Position numbers and translations under genes: made by a program. From Hyphomicrobiales bacterium 4NK60-0047b (GTDB taxonomy: Bacteria; Pseudomonadota; Alphaproteobacteria; Rhizobiales; HXMU1428-3): 64,000 nt of DNA. Positions 38,269 to 47,723 of this stretch are shown piece after piece; positions within the stretch are counted from its first letter, which is position 1; every line of letters starts with the position of its first letter. The stretch lies in assembly GCA_040367435.1 (NCBI GenBank), contig BAABWY010000004.1:62001-126000 (forward strand). Reading direction: 5' to 3'. The notes under the pieces were generated by a model that did not search any database, was not told where the DNA came from, and saw nothing but the letters and a program-made list of their open reading frames with translations.

Positions 38269-40950
38269 TTAATTATTAGTAACAATTGGATATTTAGGAA
38301 GGTTTATTCTAAATTCTGCTCCACTTAATACTGGGAGGCATCTTAATTCACCGCCAAGGTTTTGCATGATTTCTAGACTGATGGGCAGACCTAGGCCAAC
38401 ACCACCAGTTGCAGGTTTTGAATTTAACCGAGAGAATTTTTCAAAGATTAATTCTTGTTCGGTCTCTGGAATGCCGGGACCATTATCTAAAACTGAAATA
38501 TCTAAGTAATGTTCGTGTTCGATACAGTTGATTTTTATCTCGGGCTTTTTGGTGTTGGTGTATTTAATTGAATTTGTGATTAGGTTTATGAACACTTGGG
38601 ATAGACGGTCTGGGTCTGTGATGAGTTGTATGTTTTGCGCTTTTGGTTCTGAAACTATAAGGGCGTCTTTTTCTTCTGCTATTTGTTGGGTTGCCGAGAT
38701 GGCTTTGTCTAAAATAGCCGATAAAGTTGTTGGTACTAGATTGAGTTTAATGCGACCGCTTTCAAGAAAACTTAGATCCAGGATTTCATCTAGTAGTCTT
38801 GTGAGACGTTTGCTTTCTTCATTAATGATTGATGAGAAGTGTTTTAGTTTTTCACTATCAATTGTTTCTTCATTTTTTAAGATTTCAGAAAATGATCTGA
38901 TGCTTGTCATGGGTGTGCGAAGTTCGTGACTAACCTGACTTAAAAAGTCATCTTTTTGTTGGCTTAATTTTGTTAGTTTTTCATTGGCTTTGCGCAATTC
39001 ATTTGCTGTTTTTGAAAGTTCTTTTGATTGTCGTTCTAACCGCGCAGAGTATTCCATGATTTGTGCTGTTTCATCAGCAACTGCTATGAGTTCTTCTACA
39101 GAAACTGAATCGCTACCTGTGATTTGACCTATCATTGCATGAGCGGTTGCCGCACCAACTGAACCTGAGAATTCTTTTTCTAAGGTTTCTATGAATGCTC
39201 CTGTTGGATCTGGCAGGCCGCTTTTTTTGCCTTGACTTTCAGCTATCTGATTGAAGAGTTTTGTAGTTTCCTGTCTTCCTAGAATTCTTTGCGAGAGAAT
39301 GAAGAGGTCTTCTGGTGTTGCGATTTGCCTGGATGTGCTTCTGTTGGATGTATGATCAAAAACATTGATAAACTGAACAGCTTGTAATTGCTCCAGTGAT
39401 TTTTGAGTTGTAAGTAGTGAAACTGTGATGAAGCTTAATGTGTTAAATGATAGTGACCAGAATACTGCGTGGATTAAGGGGTCATCTATGTTTAGTCCAA
39501 AGAGGGCTTGAGGCCTTAGTGCGCTGACACCAAAGAGGCCATTATCTAATACATCCTTGGAGAGGATAAAGCCGCCATCGAAACTTGGTAAGAATAGAGT
39601 GTATATCCAAAGGATGAAGCCTAAGATGAGACCAACTATGGCGCCTGACTTGGTGGCGTTGTTCCAAAAGAGGCCGCCTAAGAGCGCCGGTAAAATTTGT
39701 GCAACACCGACGAAGGCAATTAGTCCGATTGATGCAAGGGCTGTGGTGCCGCCGGTGAAGATATAATAGAGGTAGCCAAGCCCTAAGATGCCAGCGATAC
39801 TAATGCGGCGACTTCTTAAGAGAACTGATCGAACATCATCACTTTCTGGATTTCTACTTTGAGCACCATAGAGCCAAAGTGGTAATACAATATGGTTTGA
39901 GACCATGGTCGAGAGGGCGATGGCAGCGACAATCACCATTGAGGTTGCTGAAGAGAAGCCGCCCAAGAAGGCAAGGGCGGCGAGTTCTTCTTGTCCAACA
40001 GCTAGGGGGACAGTGAGTACGAAGAGGTCCGGGTTGGAGCCTTCGGGTAGGATATCCAGTCCTGCAACCGCGATCGGTAAAACAAATAAACACATTAAAA
40101 GCATGTAAAGCGGAAAGGCCCAACTTGCTGTGGCCAGATGTTTCTCTGCTGAGTTTTCCACGACGACAACTTGGAACATCCGCGGTAAGCAGATGATTGC
40201 TGTTGCCGAGAGAAAAATAAGTGTCACCCATCTAGGCGTGAAGAGGCTTTCATTTTGTGGAAGTTTTTCAGAAATTCTTGTCATGATATCAGCTGGACCA
40301 TCGGCGACACCCCACACAACAAAAATGCCGACGGTTAAAAGGGCCACGAGTTTGACGATGGCTTCAACGGCAATGGCTGTGACGACACCATGATGTTGTT
40401 CGTTGGCGTCGAGGTTTCTTGTTCCGAAAACAATTGTAAAAACGGCCAGACCTGCAGCGGTAAAAAGGGCAGTGATTGCAGGGGAAACACTGTTGGCTGA
40501 GTTTGAAGTGAAGACAGCAAAGCTTAGGGTTAGGGATTGGAGTTGTAGTGCGATGTAGGGAGTTGAAGCGATGACTGCTAACAATGTAACAAGCACACCG
40601 AGTGAATTGCTTTTGCCATATCTTGATGAAATTAAATCTGCAATTGAAGTTATGCGTTGTTTACGCCCAATACGAACAAGTTTGCGCAATAACCACCACC
40701 AGCCAATAAAGAGAAGAGTGGGGCCGAGATAAATTGTTAGAAATTCTAGACCATTTTGTGCGGCATAACCGACAGCGCCATAGAATGTCCAGGCTGTGCA
40801 ATAAACAGAGATCGACAGTGTGTAAACGATAGGAGAAGTGAGGAATGAAAGTTTGTTTTTTTCGGCCTGTCGTTCTGCAAAGGCGGCGACGCCGAACAAG
40901 AATAAAACGTATATTATGCATATGCTTACAAGCAAATTAAATGAGAGCAT
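38269..40950 (-). CDS. sodium/solute symporter-STAC-sensor histidine kinase fusion (CbrA/CrbS-like)
   Basis: An 893-residue membrane sensor in which a transporter is the input domain. Residues 1 to about 500 are an SSS-family symporter with about 13 helices (SSRYGKSNSLGVLVTLLAVIAS, ASTPYIALQLQS, AFLGGFSSATSMVIVAAIALSTM). Residues about 550-620 look like the STAC linker (PEDLFILSQRILGRQETTKLF). The kinase follows: H-box QVSHELRTP with His675, N-box INLITNSIKYTN, G boxes DNGPGIPETE and GVGLGLPIS. No PAS domain is evident, unlike Pseudomonas CbrA. Its start overlaps the tiny upstream gene by 1 nt (TAATG). The likely partner is the single-domain receiver in the same cluster. Relatives sense histidine or acetate-type nutrients; the ligand here is unknown. 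Confidence 0.9.
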   Translation of the reverse strand: MLSFNLLVSICIIYVLFLFGVAAFAERQAEKNKLSFLTSPIVYTLSISVYCTAWTFYGAVGYAAQNGLEFLTIYLGPTLLFIGWWWLLRKLVRIGRKQRITSIADLISSRYGKSNSLGVLVTLLAVIASTPYIALQLQSLTLSFAVFTSNSANSVSPAITALFTAAGLAVFTIVFGTRNLDANEQHHGVVTAIAVEAIVKLVALLTVGIFVVWGVADGPADIMTRISEKLPQNESLFTPRWVTLIFLSATAIICLPRMFQVVVVENSAEKHLATASWAFPLYMLLMCLFVLPIAVAGLDILPEGSNPDLFVLTVPLAVGQEELAALAFLGGFSSATSMVIVAAIALSTMVSNHIVLPLWLYGAQSRNPESDDVRSVLLRSRRISIAGILGLGYLYYIFTGGTTALASIGLIAFVGVAQILPALLGGLFWNNATKSGAIVGLILGFILWIYTLFLPSFDGGFILSKDVLDNGLFGVSALRPQALFGLNIDDPLIHAVFWSLSFNTLSFITVSLLTTQKSLEQLQAVQFINVFDHTSNRSTSRQIATPEDLFILSQRILGRQETTKLFNQIAESQGKKSGLPDPTGAFIETLEKEFSGSVGAATAHAMIGQITGSDSVSVEELIAVADETAQIMEYSARLERQSKELSKTANELRKANEKLTKLSQQKDDFLSQVSHELRTPMTSIRSFSEILKNEETIDSEKLKHFSSIINEESKRLTRLLDEILDLSFLESGRIKLNLVPTTLSAILDKAISATQQIAEEKDALIVSEPKAQNIQLITDPDRLSQVFINLITNSIKYTNTKKPEIKINCIEHEHYLDISVLDNGPGIPETEQELIFEKFSRLNSKPATGGVGLGLPISLEIMQNLGGELRCLPVLSGAEFRINLPKYPIVTNN

Positions 40951-41195
40951 TATTCTTTGTCTTCCTCATTTGTTAATTTGCGTGAGAGGCCATATGCCCC
41001 TGCAATTAATAATCCCCAAGCGCCAAAAATAAAATAAAGCAATTCTCTTATATCTGTAGATGTGTCTGATGTAATTATGGTGTTGATGAAGGGGGTTAGA
41101 AAGAAAAAAATCCCAAGCGCTGGGAGAATAAAAGCAAGCTCTTTGATTTTTCTTTTTGCTCTTTTCTTATTTATGGAGGAGGAGGGTTTGCTCAT
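40950..41195 (-). CDS. small two-helix membrane protein coupled to the symporter-kinase (CbrX-like position)
   Basis: An 81-residue protein with a basic N-terminus (NKKRAKRKIKE) and two membrane helices (about 22-42 and 53-70), ending in a charged tail. Its stop and the kinase start share one base (TAATG), so the kinase is probably translated by re-initiation. In Pseudomonas a small gene, cbrX, overlaps cbrA and controls its translation in the same way; the resemblance here is by position and size, not by proven homology. It could also be an accessory subunit of the symporter. Confidence 0.75.
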   Translation of the reverse strand: MSKPSSSINKKRAKRKIKELAFILPALGIFFFLTPFINTIITSDTSTDIRELLYFIFGAWGLLIAGAYGLSRKLTNEEDKE

Positions 41196-41209
41196 TTTTT
41201 GTGTGAGCC

Positions 41210-41575
41210 TCAGTTTAATAATTTGTGGACGTTGGCTATGATTTCATCATTCGAGAAAGGCTTTGTCATGAAGAGGCTAGCGCCAGCATTTTCAGCTGCT
41301 TGTCTGTCTCTTCTTTGTCCTTTTGCTGTTAACATTAACACAGGGAGCGATTGAAATTCTTGTGAGCTTCTTAAATTTTCAAGGATCTGCATGCCACTAA
41401 TATTAGGGAGCATCATGTCGAGAATGATTAAATCGGGTTTGATTTTTTTAATGTAATCAACACAGCCTTCACCATCAGAGAATGATGACAAAGCATAGCC
41501 TTCTCTTTCAAGAAGAAACGAAAGCGCTTCAAGAATGAAGGGCTCATCCTCGATAATTAAAACAGATTTTGACAC
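41210..41575 (-). CDS. single-domain response regulator (CheY-like receiver)
   Basis: A receiver of about 121 residues with no output domain. The acidic pair is in VLIIEDEP, the phosphorylated Asp in LIILDMMLP (about residue 53), the Thr in MLTAKG and the Lys in MTKPF. I prefer the GTG at 41575, which has GGAGG about 6 nt upstream; an ATG 18 nt earlier is in frame. It lies 14 nt upstream of the small membrane protein and so in one operon with the symporter-kinase, its most likely phosphodonor. Because it lacks a DNA-binding domain, it must act through a protein partner. Confidence 0.88.
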   Translation of the reverse strand: MSKSVLIIEDEPFILEALSFLLEREGYALSSFSDGEGCVDYIKKIKPDLIILDMMLPNISGMQILENLRSSQEFQSLPVLMLTAKGQRRDRQAAENAGASLFMTKPFSNDEIIANVHKLLN

Positions 41576-41721
41576 AAGCTCCTCCCAAAGCATGTTCTTT
41601 AGCTTATCTAGATTTGATTTTGAGGCAAGTGTTATTGTTTATATAATTTGTTCGAACGTATGATTATGGTTACTTATGAATATAATGTCGCAGTTTCACC
41701 TTTTTGAATGTTCTTTATTCT

Positions 41722-43017
41722 TTATCCAAGGATATAAGTTGCACGTCTGGCGTTGCAGTCTTGTTTTGGACAGACAGAACATTGTAACCCAACTGAGAGC
41801 TGCGGTAATGATGCGAGTGCTGTTTTTGCGATGATTTGGTCGTAATCTTGAGTGATAATCATTGATGCTTTTAATGTTCCTGGCACACCGATTGATCCAA
41901 AGTCATTAAACTGAGCTACTGCATATGTCAGAAACCGTTCACCAGTTGGCATGTCTAATAATGCGCAAATGGGTTGCATTGGTTGGCTGAAACTTCTGTA
42001 AATTGGCCATAAAGGGCAGGCGCTACCAAAACGAGGTAGGCTTAATGTTGTTAATTGTTTGCGGTAAAGGACAGCACCAGAGCCGTCACATTCTAGCAAC
42101 CCCCAATTAGGTAATGTGTTTTGTTCTGGTAGGTGAGCCAGACGATAGAATATACTTCTCAAGTCAGTTTTAAAATAGGCGGCAAGTTCTAGTGGTGCGA
42201 ATTTGAATTGCTCTGCCTTTTTTAAGAATTTTTGCAAGGGTAGGGTTTTTGCCATGGTTTCATACCCTTTTAAAGTTACCAAAGCGTTTTTCTGTTCTTC
42301 TGTTTCTATGGCTAATTCTTCAATGATTTCTTCTGGAGAAGCGGCTCCTGTTTCTAAAATTTCTAAGTGAAAATGATTGCTTTCCAGGTACGTATCTAGC
42401 GTTGTTTGATCTGCTAATTTATCCTGCTGGGAATGGGTTTGTTCGAAATGTTCGAGAATACCGCTTGCGGTCTGAGAGAGACGCTCGCTTTCTTTCAGTA
42501 GATTTGAGAGAAACTTGGTGTGTAGTTTTTGTTCTATGTGCGGATTTTTTTGTAATATGTCGGCTGTTGAACGGATGGTGGTTATGTTTGAGAGCATGAG
42601 GTGAATGGCTTCGGCAAAAAACGGATCGCTATTCATTTTATCTGATAGGGCTTGTAGGTTTTGGTCGTGCTGTTGCCCAAGGTCAAATAGGCGCTCTATG
42701 AGCCGTGCAAAGCCAGGGAATCGGCCGATGAATTCTTCTAAACGATCAACTTCGGATGGAATGTGCCTATTTTTAGCAATTGCTTCTTTAACTCTGTCAA
42801 TTAGGCCTTGATCGGCGCCTTCAGACAAATCTCGTGGATTTATTTCTAGTGATTTAGCAATTGCAAGCAATGTCTTACCAGCAATTCCTCGCCTATTGTG
42901 TTCAATTAAATTTAGGTAGGATGCTGAAATGCCGACTTCTTGGGCTAGGCCTGACTGACTTTTTTTCTTAGCCCTGCGTCGTTCACGAATTCTGGTTCCG
43001 ATCAGTGTGCGTGACAT
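41722..43017 (-). CDS. second ScfR-like XRE-family regulator
   Basis: A 431-residue regulator. Residues 6-65 are an XRE helix-turn-helix (IRERRRAKKKSQSGLAQEVG, ISASYLNLIEHNRRGI). The C-terminal third has the ScfR pattern FGSACPLWPIYRSFSQP and ends with CSVCPKQDC, as in the pccB-linked regulator of this window. The middle is shorter and shows no IrrE-like peptidase motif. ScfR proteins respond to short-chain acyl-CoAs; the effector here is unknown. It is upstream of the receiver and symporter-kinase genes on the same strand and divergent from the ABC importer operon, with a palindrome in the shared promoter region. Confidence 0.85.
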   Translation of the reverse strand: MSRTLIGTRIRERRRAKKKSQSGLAQEVGISASYLNLIEHNRRGIAGKTLLAIAKSLEINPRDLSEGADQGLIDRVKEAIAKNRHIPSEVDRLEEFIGRFPGFARLIERLFDLGQQHDQNLQALSDKMNSDPFFAEAIHLMLSNITTIRSTADILQKNPHIEQKLHTKFLSNLLKESERLSQTASGILEHFEQTHSQQDKLADQTTLDTYLESNHFHLEILETGAASPEEIIEELAIETEEQKNALVTLKGYETMAKTLPLQKFLKKAEQFKFAPLELAAYFKTDLRSIFYRLAHLPEQNTLPNWGLLECDGSGAVLYRKQLTTLSLPRFGSACPLWPIYRSFSQPMQPICALLDMPTGERFLTYAVAQFNDFGSIGVPGTLKASMIITQDYDQIIAKTALASLPQLSVGLQCSVCPKQDCNARRATYILG

Positions 43018-43057
43018 TTCTTTTTTCCTTAGTTTTTAAGGTGTTAAAGCACTTGTA

Positions 43058-43071
43058 GTAAATTAATTTAC
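43058..43071. promoter_or_regulatory. candidate operator in the divergent ScfR-like/ABC importer promoter
   Basis: GTAAATTAATTTAC is a perfect 14-bp palindrome, flanked by TTGTA and AA, 41 nt upstream of the regulator start codon and 173 nt before the binding-protein gene. AT-rich sequence with related TTTACAA words follows (43068, 43100). It may bind the adjacent regulator. Confidence 0.5.
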
Positions 43072-43243
43072 AATTATACAAAAAGCAAATTATAATTTTT
43101 TACAAAAAAGTTTAATTAAAACAATTATTTATTGCATTCTTTACTGTGTGGTCTACTTTAGTATTGTCTAATGACATTGATGAATTAAGACGCGTTAAGA
43201 CGTTCCGTTCATCCACATACACAAGAATTCTGGGAGGAAATCT

Positions 43244-44584
43244 ATGTCAAAACAACTCACTCGTCGTGGTGTGTTGAAGTCTGGTGCCGTTGTTGGTGCT
43301 GGCTTAACAATGCCTACAATTTTCACAAGTTCAGCAGCAGCTTATACAAATGAACCTAAGGGTGGCACGGTCACGCTTGGTTTTAACGTACCTCAATCTG
43401 GTCCGTATGCTGATGAAGGTGCTGACGAGCTTCGTGCTTTTAAACTTGCCGTTGAGCACCTCAATGGTGGCGGTGATTCTGGCATGATGAAAACGTTTTC
43501 ATCTAAAGAGCTTAAGGGTAACGGTATCCTTGGTAAAAAAGTTAAATATGTTACGGGTGACACTCAGACTAAGTCTGATGCGGCTCGTGCTTCTGCGAAG
43601 TCAATGATTGAAAAAGACGGTGCAGTAATGATTTCTGGTGGTTCATCATCAGGTGTTGCGATTGCTGTGCAAGGTCTTTGTCAAGAAGCTGGCGTTATCT
43701 TTATGGCTGGTTTGACGCACTCAAATGATACAACTGGTAAAGATAAGAAAGCGAACGGTTTCCGTCACTTCTTTAATGGTCATATGTCTGCTGCGGCTCT
43801 AGCTCCTGTGCTAGAGAAAAAGTATGGTAAAGACCGTAAAGCTTATCACCTAACAGCTGACTATACTTGGGGTTGGACGCAACAAGCTTCTATCGCAGCT
43901 GCGACTGAAGCTAAGGGTTGGAAGACAGTTAAGAATGTTCTGACACCACTAGCTACAACTGACTTTTCTTCATATGTAGCGCCTGTGTTGAACTCTGGTG
44001 CCGATATCCTAGTGCTTAACCACTACGGCGGTAACATGATCAACTCTCTAACTTCTGCTGTTCAATTTGGTCTTCGTGACAAGCAAGTGAACGGTAAGAA
44101 TTTTGAGATTGTTGTGCCACTTTATTCTCGTTTGATGGCTCGTGGTGCTGGTAAGAACGTTAAAGGTATCTTTGGTTCTACTAACTGGCATTGGTCACTT
44201 TCAGACGCTGGTTCAAAAGCGTTTGTTAAGTCATTTGGTGAGAAGTATGGCTTCCCTCCATCTCAGGCAGCTCATACATGCTATGTGCAAACATTGCTTT
44301 ATGCTGATGCTTGTGAGAGAGCTAAAACATTCAACCCATGTGGTGTTGCAGAAGCTCTAGAAGGCTTTAAATTCGATGGTCTAGGTAACGGTCCAACTGA
44401 GTACCGTAAGGAAGATCATCAGTGCTTTAAAGACGTTCTAGTTGTGAAGGGTAAAGAAAACCCGACTTCTCAATTCGACGTGCTTGAAGTTGTTGAGGTT
44501 ACTCCTCGCGCTCAAGTTGAATATAAGCCTGACCACGCAATGTTTAAAGGTGGTTCTTTAGGTAAGTGTAACCCTGGCGCATAA
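43244..44584 (+). CDS. Tat-exported ABC-transporter substrate-binding protein (branched-chain amino acid/amide family)
   Basis: A periplasmic binding protein of 446 residues. The N-terminus is a twin-arginine signal (LTRRGVLKSGAVVGAGLTM). The mature part is a type-I (Peripla_BP_6) fold: VTLGFNVPQSGPYADEGADELRAFKLAVEHLNG at the start, MISGGSSSGVAIAVQGLCQEAGVIFMAG, and the Rossmann-like second lobe (ADILVLNHYGGNMINSLTSA). Ligand could be amino acids, amides or urea. The gene has a strong GGGAGGAA ribosome site and uses many C-ending and CTA codons unlike its neighbours, which suggests very high expression. A stem-loop follows before the permease genes. Confidence 0.92.
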   Translation: MSKQLTRRGVLKSGAVVGAGLTMPTIFTSSAAAYTNEPKGGTVTLGFNVPQSGPYADEGADELRAFKLAVEHLNGGGDSGMMKTFSSKELKGNGILGKKVKYVTGDTQTKSDAARASAKSMIEKDGAVMISGGSSSGVAIAVQGLCQEAGVIFMAGLTHSNDTTGKDKKANGFRHFFNGHMSAAALAPVLEKKYGKDRKAYHLTADYTWGWTQQASIAAATEAKGWKTVKNVLTPLATTDFSSYVAPVLNSGADILVLNHYGGNMINSLTSAVQFGLRDKQVNGKNFEIVVPLYSRLMARGAGKNVKGIFGSTNWHWSLSDAGSKAFVKSFGEKYGFPPSQAAHTCYVQTLLYADACERAKTFNPCGVAEALEGFKFDGLGNGPTEYRKEDHQCFKDVLVVKGKENPTSQFDVLEVVEVTPRAQVEYKPDHAMFKGGSLGKCNPGA

Positions 44585-44605
44585 TCCCCCCTGGGTACTC
44601 ACTTT

Positions 44606-44632
44606 GGTCACGCCGCTTAAGGCGGCGTGACC
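44606..44632 (+). terminator. stem-loop between binding protein and permease genes
   Basis: A perfect 11-bp GC-rich stem (GGTCACGCCGC, complement at 44622-44632) with a 5-nt loop (TTAAG) and no T-tract. It probably works as an attenuator or an mRNA stabiliser, giving more binding protein than permease. Confidence 0.7.
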
Positions 44633-44725
44633 TCATTTATTCAAAAATTATTCAAAGTACTGCTGAATAGTGCGCTTTATGCTGCAGTTAGCAGTTTTAT
44701 TTAACAAGAAACATTTGGTTGGAAC

Positions 44726-45772
44726 ATGGACGCGATCTTACTTCAAATCCTGAATGGCCTCGATAAGGGCAGTGCTTATGCACTTATTGCTCTTGGGCTG
44801 ACGCTGATTTTTGGAACGTTGGGTGTTGTGAATTTTGCTCACGGTGCGTTGTTCATGATTGGCGCATTCTGCGTGGTTACATTACAGAAAATTTTAAATT
44901 TATCGACTGTGGCGATTGATCCCACAAAGGTCGATTTCTTAGGCAATCCGCTTAAAGTCAAAACCCCTTACATTGTGAACTGGTTTGGTGAAGCTGCTGG
45001 TAGCGCTATTATCAATTGGTCAGTTCCTTTAGCAATTTTATTTGCCATTCCTGTGATGTTGTTAGTTGGTTATGTTATGGAGCGGGGGCTGATTAAGCAT
45101 TTTTACAAACGCCCACATGCGGACCAAATCCTCGTGACTTTTGGTTTGGCGATTGTTTTACAAGAAATTATCAAAGCTTGTTACGGTGCTAACCCTATCC
45201 CGACACCAGCACCTGAAGTTTTCCGAGGATCTTTTGATTTTGGTGTTTGGATTGGAATGGCTGAAAATGCCGTGATTTATCCTTATTGGCGGCTTGTTTA
45301 TTTTGCCTTCTCGGCGATTGTCATAGCGTCAGTTTTTGCTTTCTTACAATTCACGACGTTTGGTATGGTTGTTCGAGCTGGTATGGCGGACCGAGAAACA
45401 GTTGGTTTGCTTGGCATTAATATCGATAAACGCTTTACAATAATGTTTGGTATTGCTGCGGCGGTTGCTGGTCTTGCCGGGGTTATGTACAGCCCGATTA
45501 ATTCTCCGAATTATCATATGGGCATGGATTTCCTTGTTCTTAGTTTTGTTGTTGTGGTTGTGGGTGGTATGGGCTCATTGCCTGGTGCTGTTCTTGCTGG
45601 CTTTACACTTGGTGTTTTAGAAAGCTTTGCCTCAATGAACGAAGTTAAAGGCTTTTTTGAAGCCATATATCTCCCCTCAATTGACCAAATTATTATTTAT
45701 CTGGTTGCTATTGTCATTTTATTGGTTCGCCCTCGTGGTTTGATGGGCCGTGCCGGTGTGATGGAGGAATAA
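44726..45772 (+). CDS. livH: branched-chain amino acid-type ABC permease (LivH)
   Basis: An integral membrane subunit of 348 residues with about eight helices. Family marks are LNGLDKGSAYALIALGLTLIFGTLGVVNFAHGALFMIGAF near the start, the EAA-like region VVRAGMADRETVGLLGINIDKRF (about 214) and SFVVVVVGGMGSLPGAVLAGFTLGVLES (about 272). It precedes livM by 3 nt. It forms the channel with LivM and takes substrate from the binding protein upstream. Confidence 0.92.
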   Translation: MDAILLQILNGLDKGSAYALIALGLTLIFGTLGVVNFAHGALFMIGAFCVVTLQKILNLSTVAIDPTKVDFLGNPLKVKTPYIVNWFGEAAGSAIINWSVPLAILFAIPVMLLVGYVMERGLIKHFYKRPHADQILVTFGLAIVLQEIIKACYGANPIPTPAPEVFRGSFDFGVWIGMAENAVIYPYWRLVYFAFSAIVIASVFAFLQFTTFGMVVRAGMADRETVGLLGINIDKRFTIMFGIAAAVAGLAGVMYSPINSPNYHMGMDFLVLSFVVVVVGGMGSLPGAVLAGFTLGVLESFASMNEVKGFFEAIYLPSIDQIIIYLVAIVILLVRPRGLMGRAGVMEE

Positions 45773-45775
45773 TAA

Positions 45776-46957
45776 ATGTTTGAAAAATTCCAAAATAATG
45801 ACCGGATGTTGATGTTATTTTTCATCTTTCTGGTTTTAGCTGGCCCGATTTTATTAGCACCATTTGGTGCGGGCTATCCTGATTTGCTTCAACGTTTTTG
45901 TATCTTTGGTATCTTTGCCATTGGTTTTAATATCCTATTTGGATTAACTGGGTATCTCTCTTTTGGTCATGCGGCCTTTTTGGGAGTGGGCTCTTATTCC
46001 GCTGTTTGGATGTTTAAGCTTTTGACGATGAATGTCATTCCAGCGTTAATATTGGCCGTTATAATTGCTGGATTATTTTCCCTGCTGATTGGCTTTATTT
46101 CATTACGCCGGTCGGGAATTTACTTCTCAATTTTAACTCTGGCCTTTGCGCAAATGAGTTTTAGTTTGGCGTACTCTGTTTTGACACCGATTACGAATGG
46201 TGAGACGGGGCTACAATTAACACTTGATGATCCTCGGATTTTAGATGCTGCGAACACATCGGGTAGTTTGCCCTCTACCAATTTCTTTGGGCTCACTATG
46301 AACTCTACGGCTAAGTTTGAGTTTTTTGGTATGGTGTTTCAGTTTAATGTTGGGTTCTATTTCTGCGCTGTTATGCTCATTCTGGCCTTTTATCTGGCGA
46401 TGCGAATTTTCCGCTCTCCATTTGGCCTGATGCTAAAAGCGATTAAAACAAACCAAAATCGTTTGAACTATACTGGTGTTAATACACGTCCTTACACTTT
46501 GGCAGCTTTTGTTATCTCTGGCATGTATGCTGGACTGGCTGGTGGATTGATGGCTTGTACAGATCCACTTGCAGGTGCTGAGCGCATGCAGTGGACTGCA
46601 TCTGGTGAAGTTGTTCTTATGACCATCTTAGGTGGTTCAGGGACTTTGCTTGGTCCGGTACTTGGTGCTGGTTTCATTAAGTATTTCGAAAATATTTTCT
46701 CAAAAATCAATGAAAATGTCTTGCATGGCTGGTTCTCATTTTTACCAGATGGCTTGGAAGATTTGATTGTTTGGGTTCTTCATTTCTTTGTTGGTAAGGG
46801 GTGGCATCTGACATTGGGCTTATTGTTCATGATGGTGGTTATCTTCCTACCTGGCGGCTTGTTACAGGGCGCATCTCACATCATAGATTGGATAAGAGGT
46901 AAGAAGCAAAGTTCTTCTACCCAGATATCTAATCCGAATTCAATGCCTGCTGAATAG
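45776..46957 (+). CDS. livM: branched-chain amino acid-type ABC permease (LivM)
   Basis: The second permease subunit, 393 residues, with about nine helices. Family marks are [36 protein letters not shown] (about 43), [19 protein letters not shown] (about 110), [21 protein letters not shown] (about 220) and [26 protein letters not shown] (about 280). The C-terminal tail ([19 protein letters not shown]) is polar and cytoplasmic. It sits between livH (3 nt) and livG (10 nt). Confidence 0.92.
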   Translation: MFEKFQNNDRMLMLFFIFLVLAGPILLAPFGAGYPDLLQRFCIFGIFAIGFNILFGLTGYLSFGHAAFLGVGSYSAVWMFKLLTMNVIPALILAVIIAGLFSLLIGFISLRRSGIYFSILTLAFAQMSFSLAYSVLTPITNGETGLQLTLDDPRILDAANTSGSLPSTNFFGLTMNSTAKFEFFGMVFQFNVGFYFCAVMLILAFYLAMRIFRSPFGLMLKAIKTNQNRLNYTGVNTRPYTLAAFVISGMYAGLAGGLMACTDPLAGAERMQWTASGEVVLMTILGGSGTLLGPVLGAGFIKYFENIFSKINENVLHGWFSFLPDGLEDLIVWVLHFFVGKGWHLTLGLLFMMVVIFLPGGLLQGASHIIDWIRGKKQSSSTQISNPNSMPAE

Positions 46958-46967
46958 GAGAGGACGT

Positions 46968-47723
46968 ATGAGTATACTTGAAGTCCAAAACGTAAATAAA
47001 AGCTTTGGCGGGTTAAAAGCATTGCAAAATGTAAACTTGAGTGTTGAAGAAGGCACTATCCATGCGATTATCGGCCCCAATGGGGCCGGCAAATCGACTT
47101 TGCTCAATTGCTTTATTGGTAAGTTAATTCCTGATACCGGAACGGTTAATTTTAACGGGCAATCTCTTTTAGGGATGAAAGCGCATGAAATTAATCAGAC
47201 GGGTGTAAGCCGTGTGTTTCAAACGCCGGAAATTTTCAGTGATCTTACTGTTTATGAAAATGTTATGATCCCATGTTTTGCCAAACGGGATGGTAGCTTT
47301 TGCTTGAATGCACTTAACCGTGTTAAGAGTGAAGCTGAGATCCATGATAAGGCAGAGCATATGATGGAAGACGTCAATATGGCTGACAAGAAAGATATGG
47401 TTGCTTCTTCTCTTTCTCGTGGTGATAAGCGCCGTTTGGAAATGGCCATGTGTTTGGCACAGGACCCGCAATTGCTTTTATTAGATGAACCGACTGCTGG
47501 TATGGCACGGGCTGATACTAACAATACAATTGATCTCCTAGCTGAAATTCAAAATAAACGGCACATTACGATGGCTGTGATTGAGCATGATATGCATGTT
47601 GTTTTCTCGCTTGCTCAAAAAATCTCTGTGTTAGCGCAGGGGACAGTTATTGTTGAAGATTTGCCAGAGAATATTAAAGGCCATCCTAAGGTGCAAGAAG
47701 CGTATCTTGGAGGGGCACATTAA
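46968..47723 (+). CDS. livG: branched-chain amino acid-type ABC ATPase (LivG)
   Basis: A 251-residue ATP-binding subunit. Walker A is GPNGAGKST (about 37), Walker B is LLLLDEPTAGM (about 170) and the H-loop is AVIEHDMHVVFSLA. The signature motif is SLSRGDKRRLEMAM, a LSRGD variant of LSGGQ. The sequence stays close to the LivG/UrtD type. Its stop overlaps the livF start (TAATG). Confidence 0.93.
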   Translation: MSILEVQNVNKSFGGLKALQNVNLSVEEGTIHAIIGPNGAGKSTLLNCFIGKLIPDTGTVNFNGQSLLGMKAHEINQTGVSRVFQTPEIFSDLTVYENVMIPCFAKRDGSFCLNALNRVKSEAEIHDKAEHMMEDVNMADKKDMVASSLSRGDKRRLEMAMCLAQDPQLLLLDEPTAGMARADTNNTIDLLAEIQNKRHITMAVIEHDMHVVFSLAQKISVLAQGTVIVEDLPENIKGHPKVQEAYLGGAH

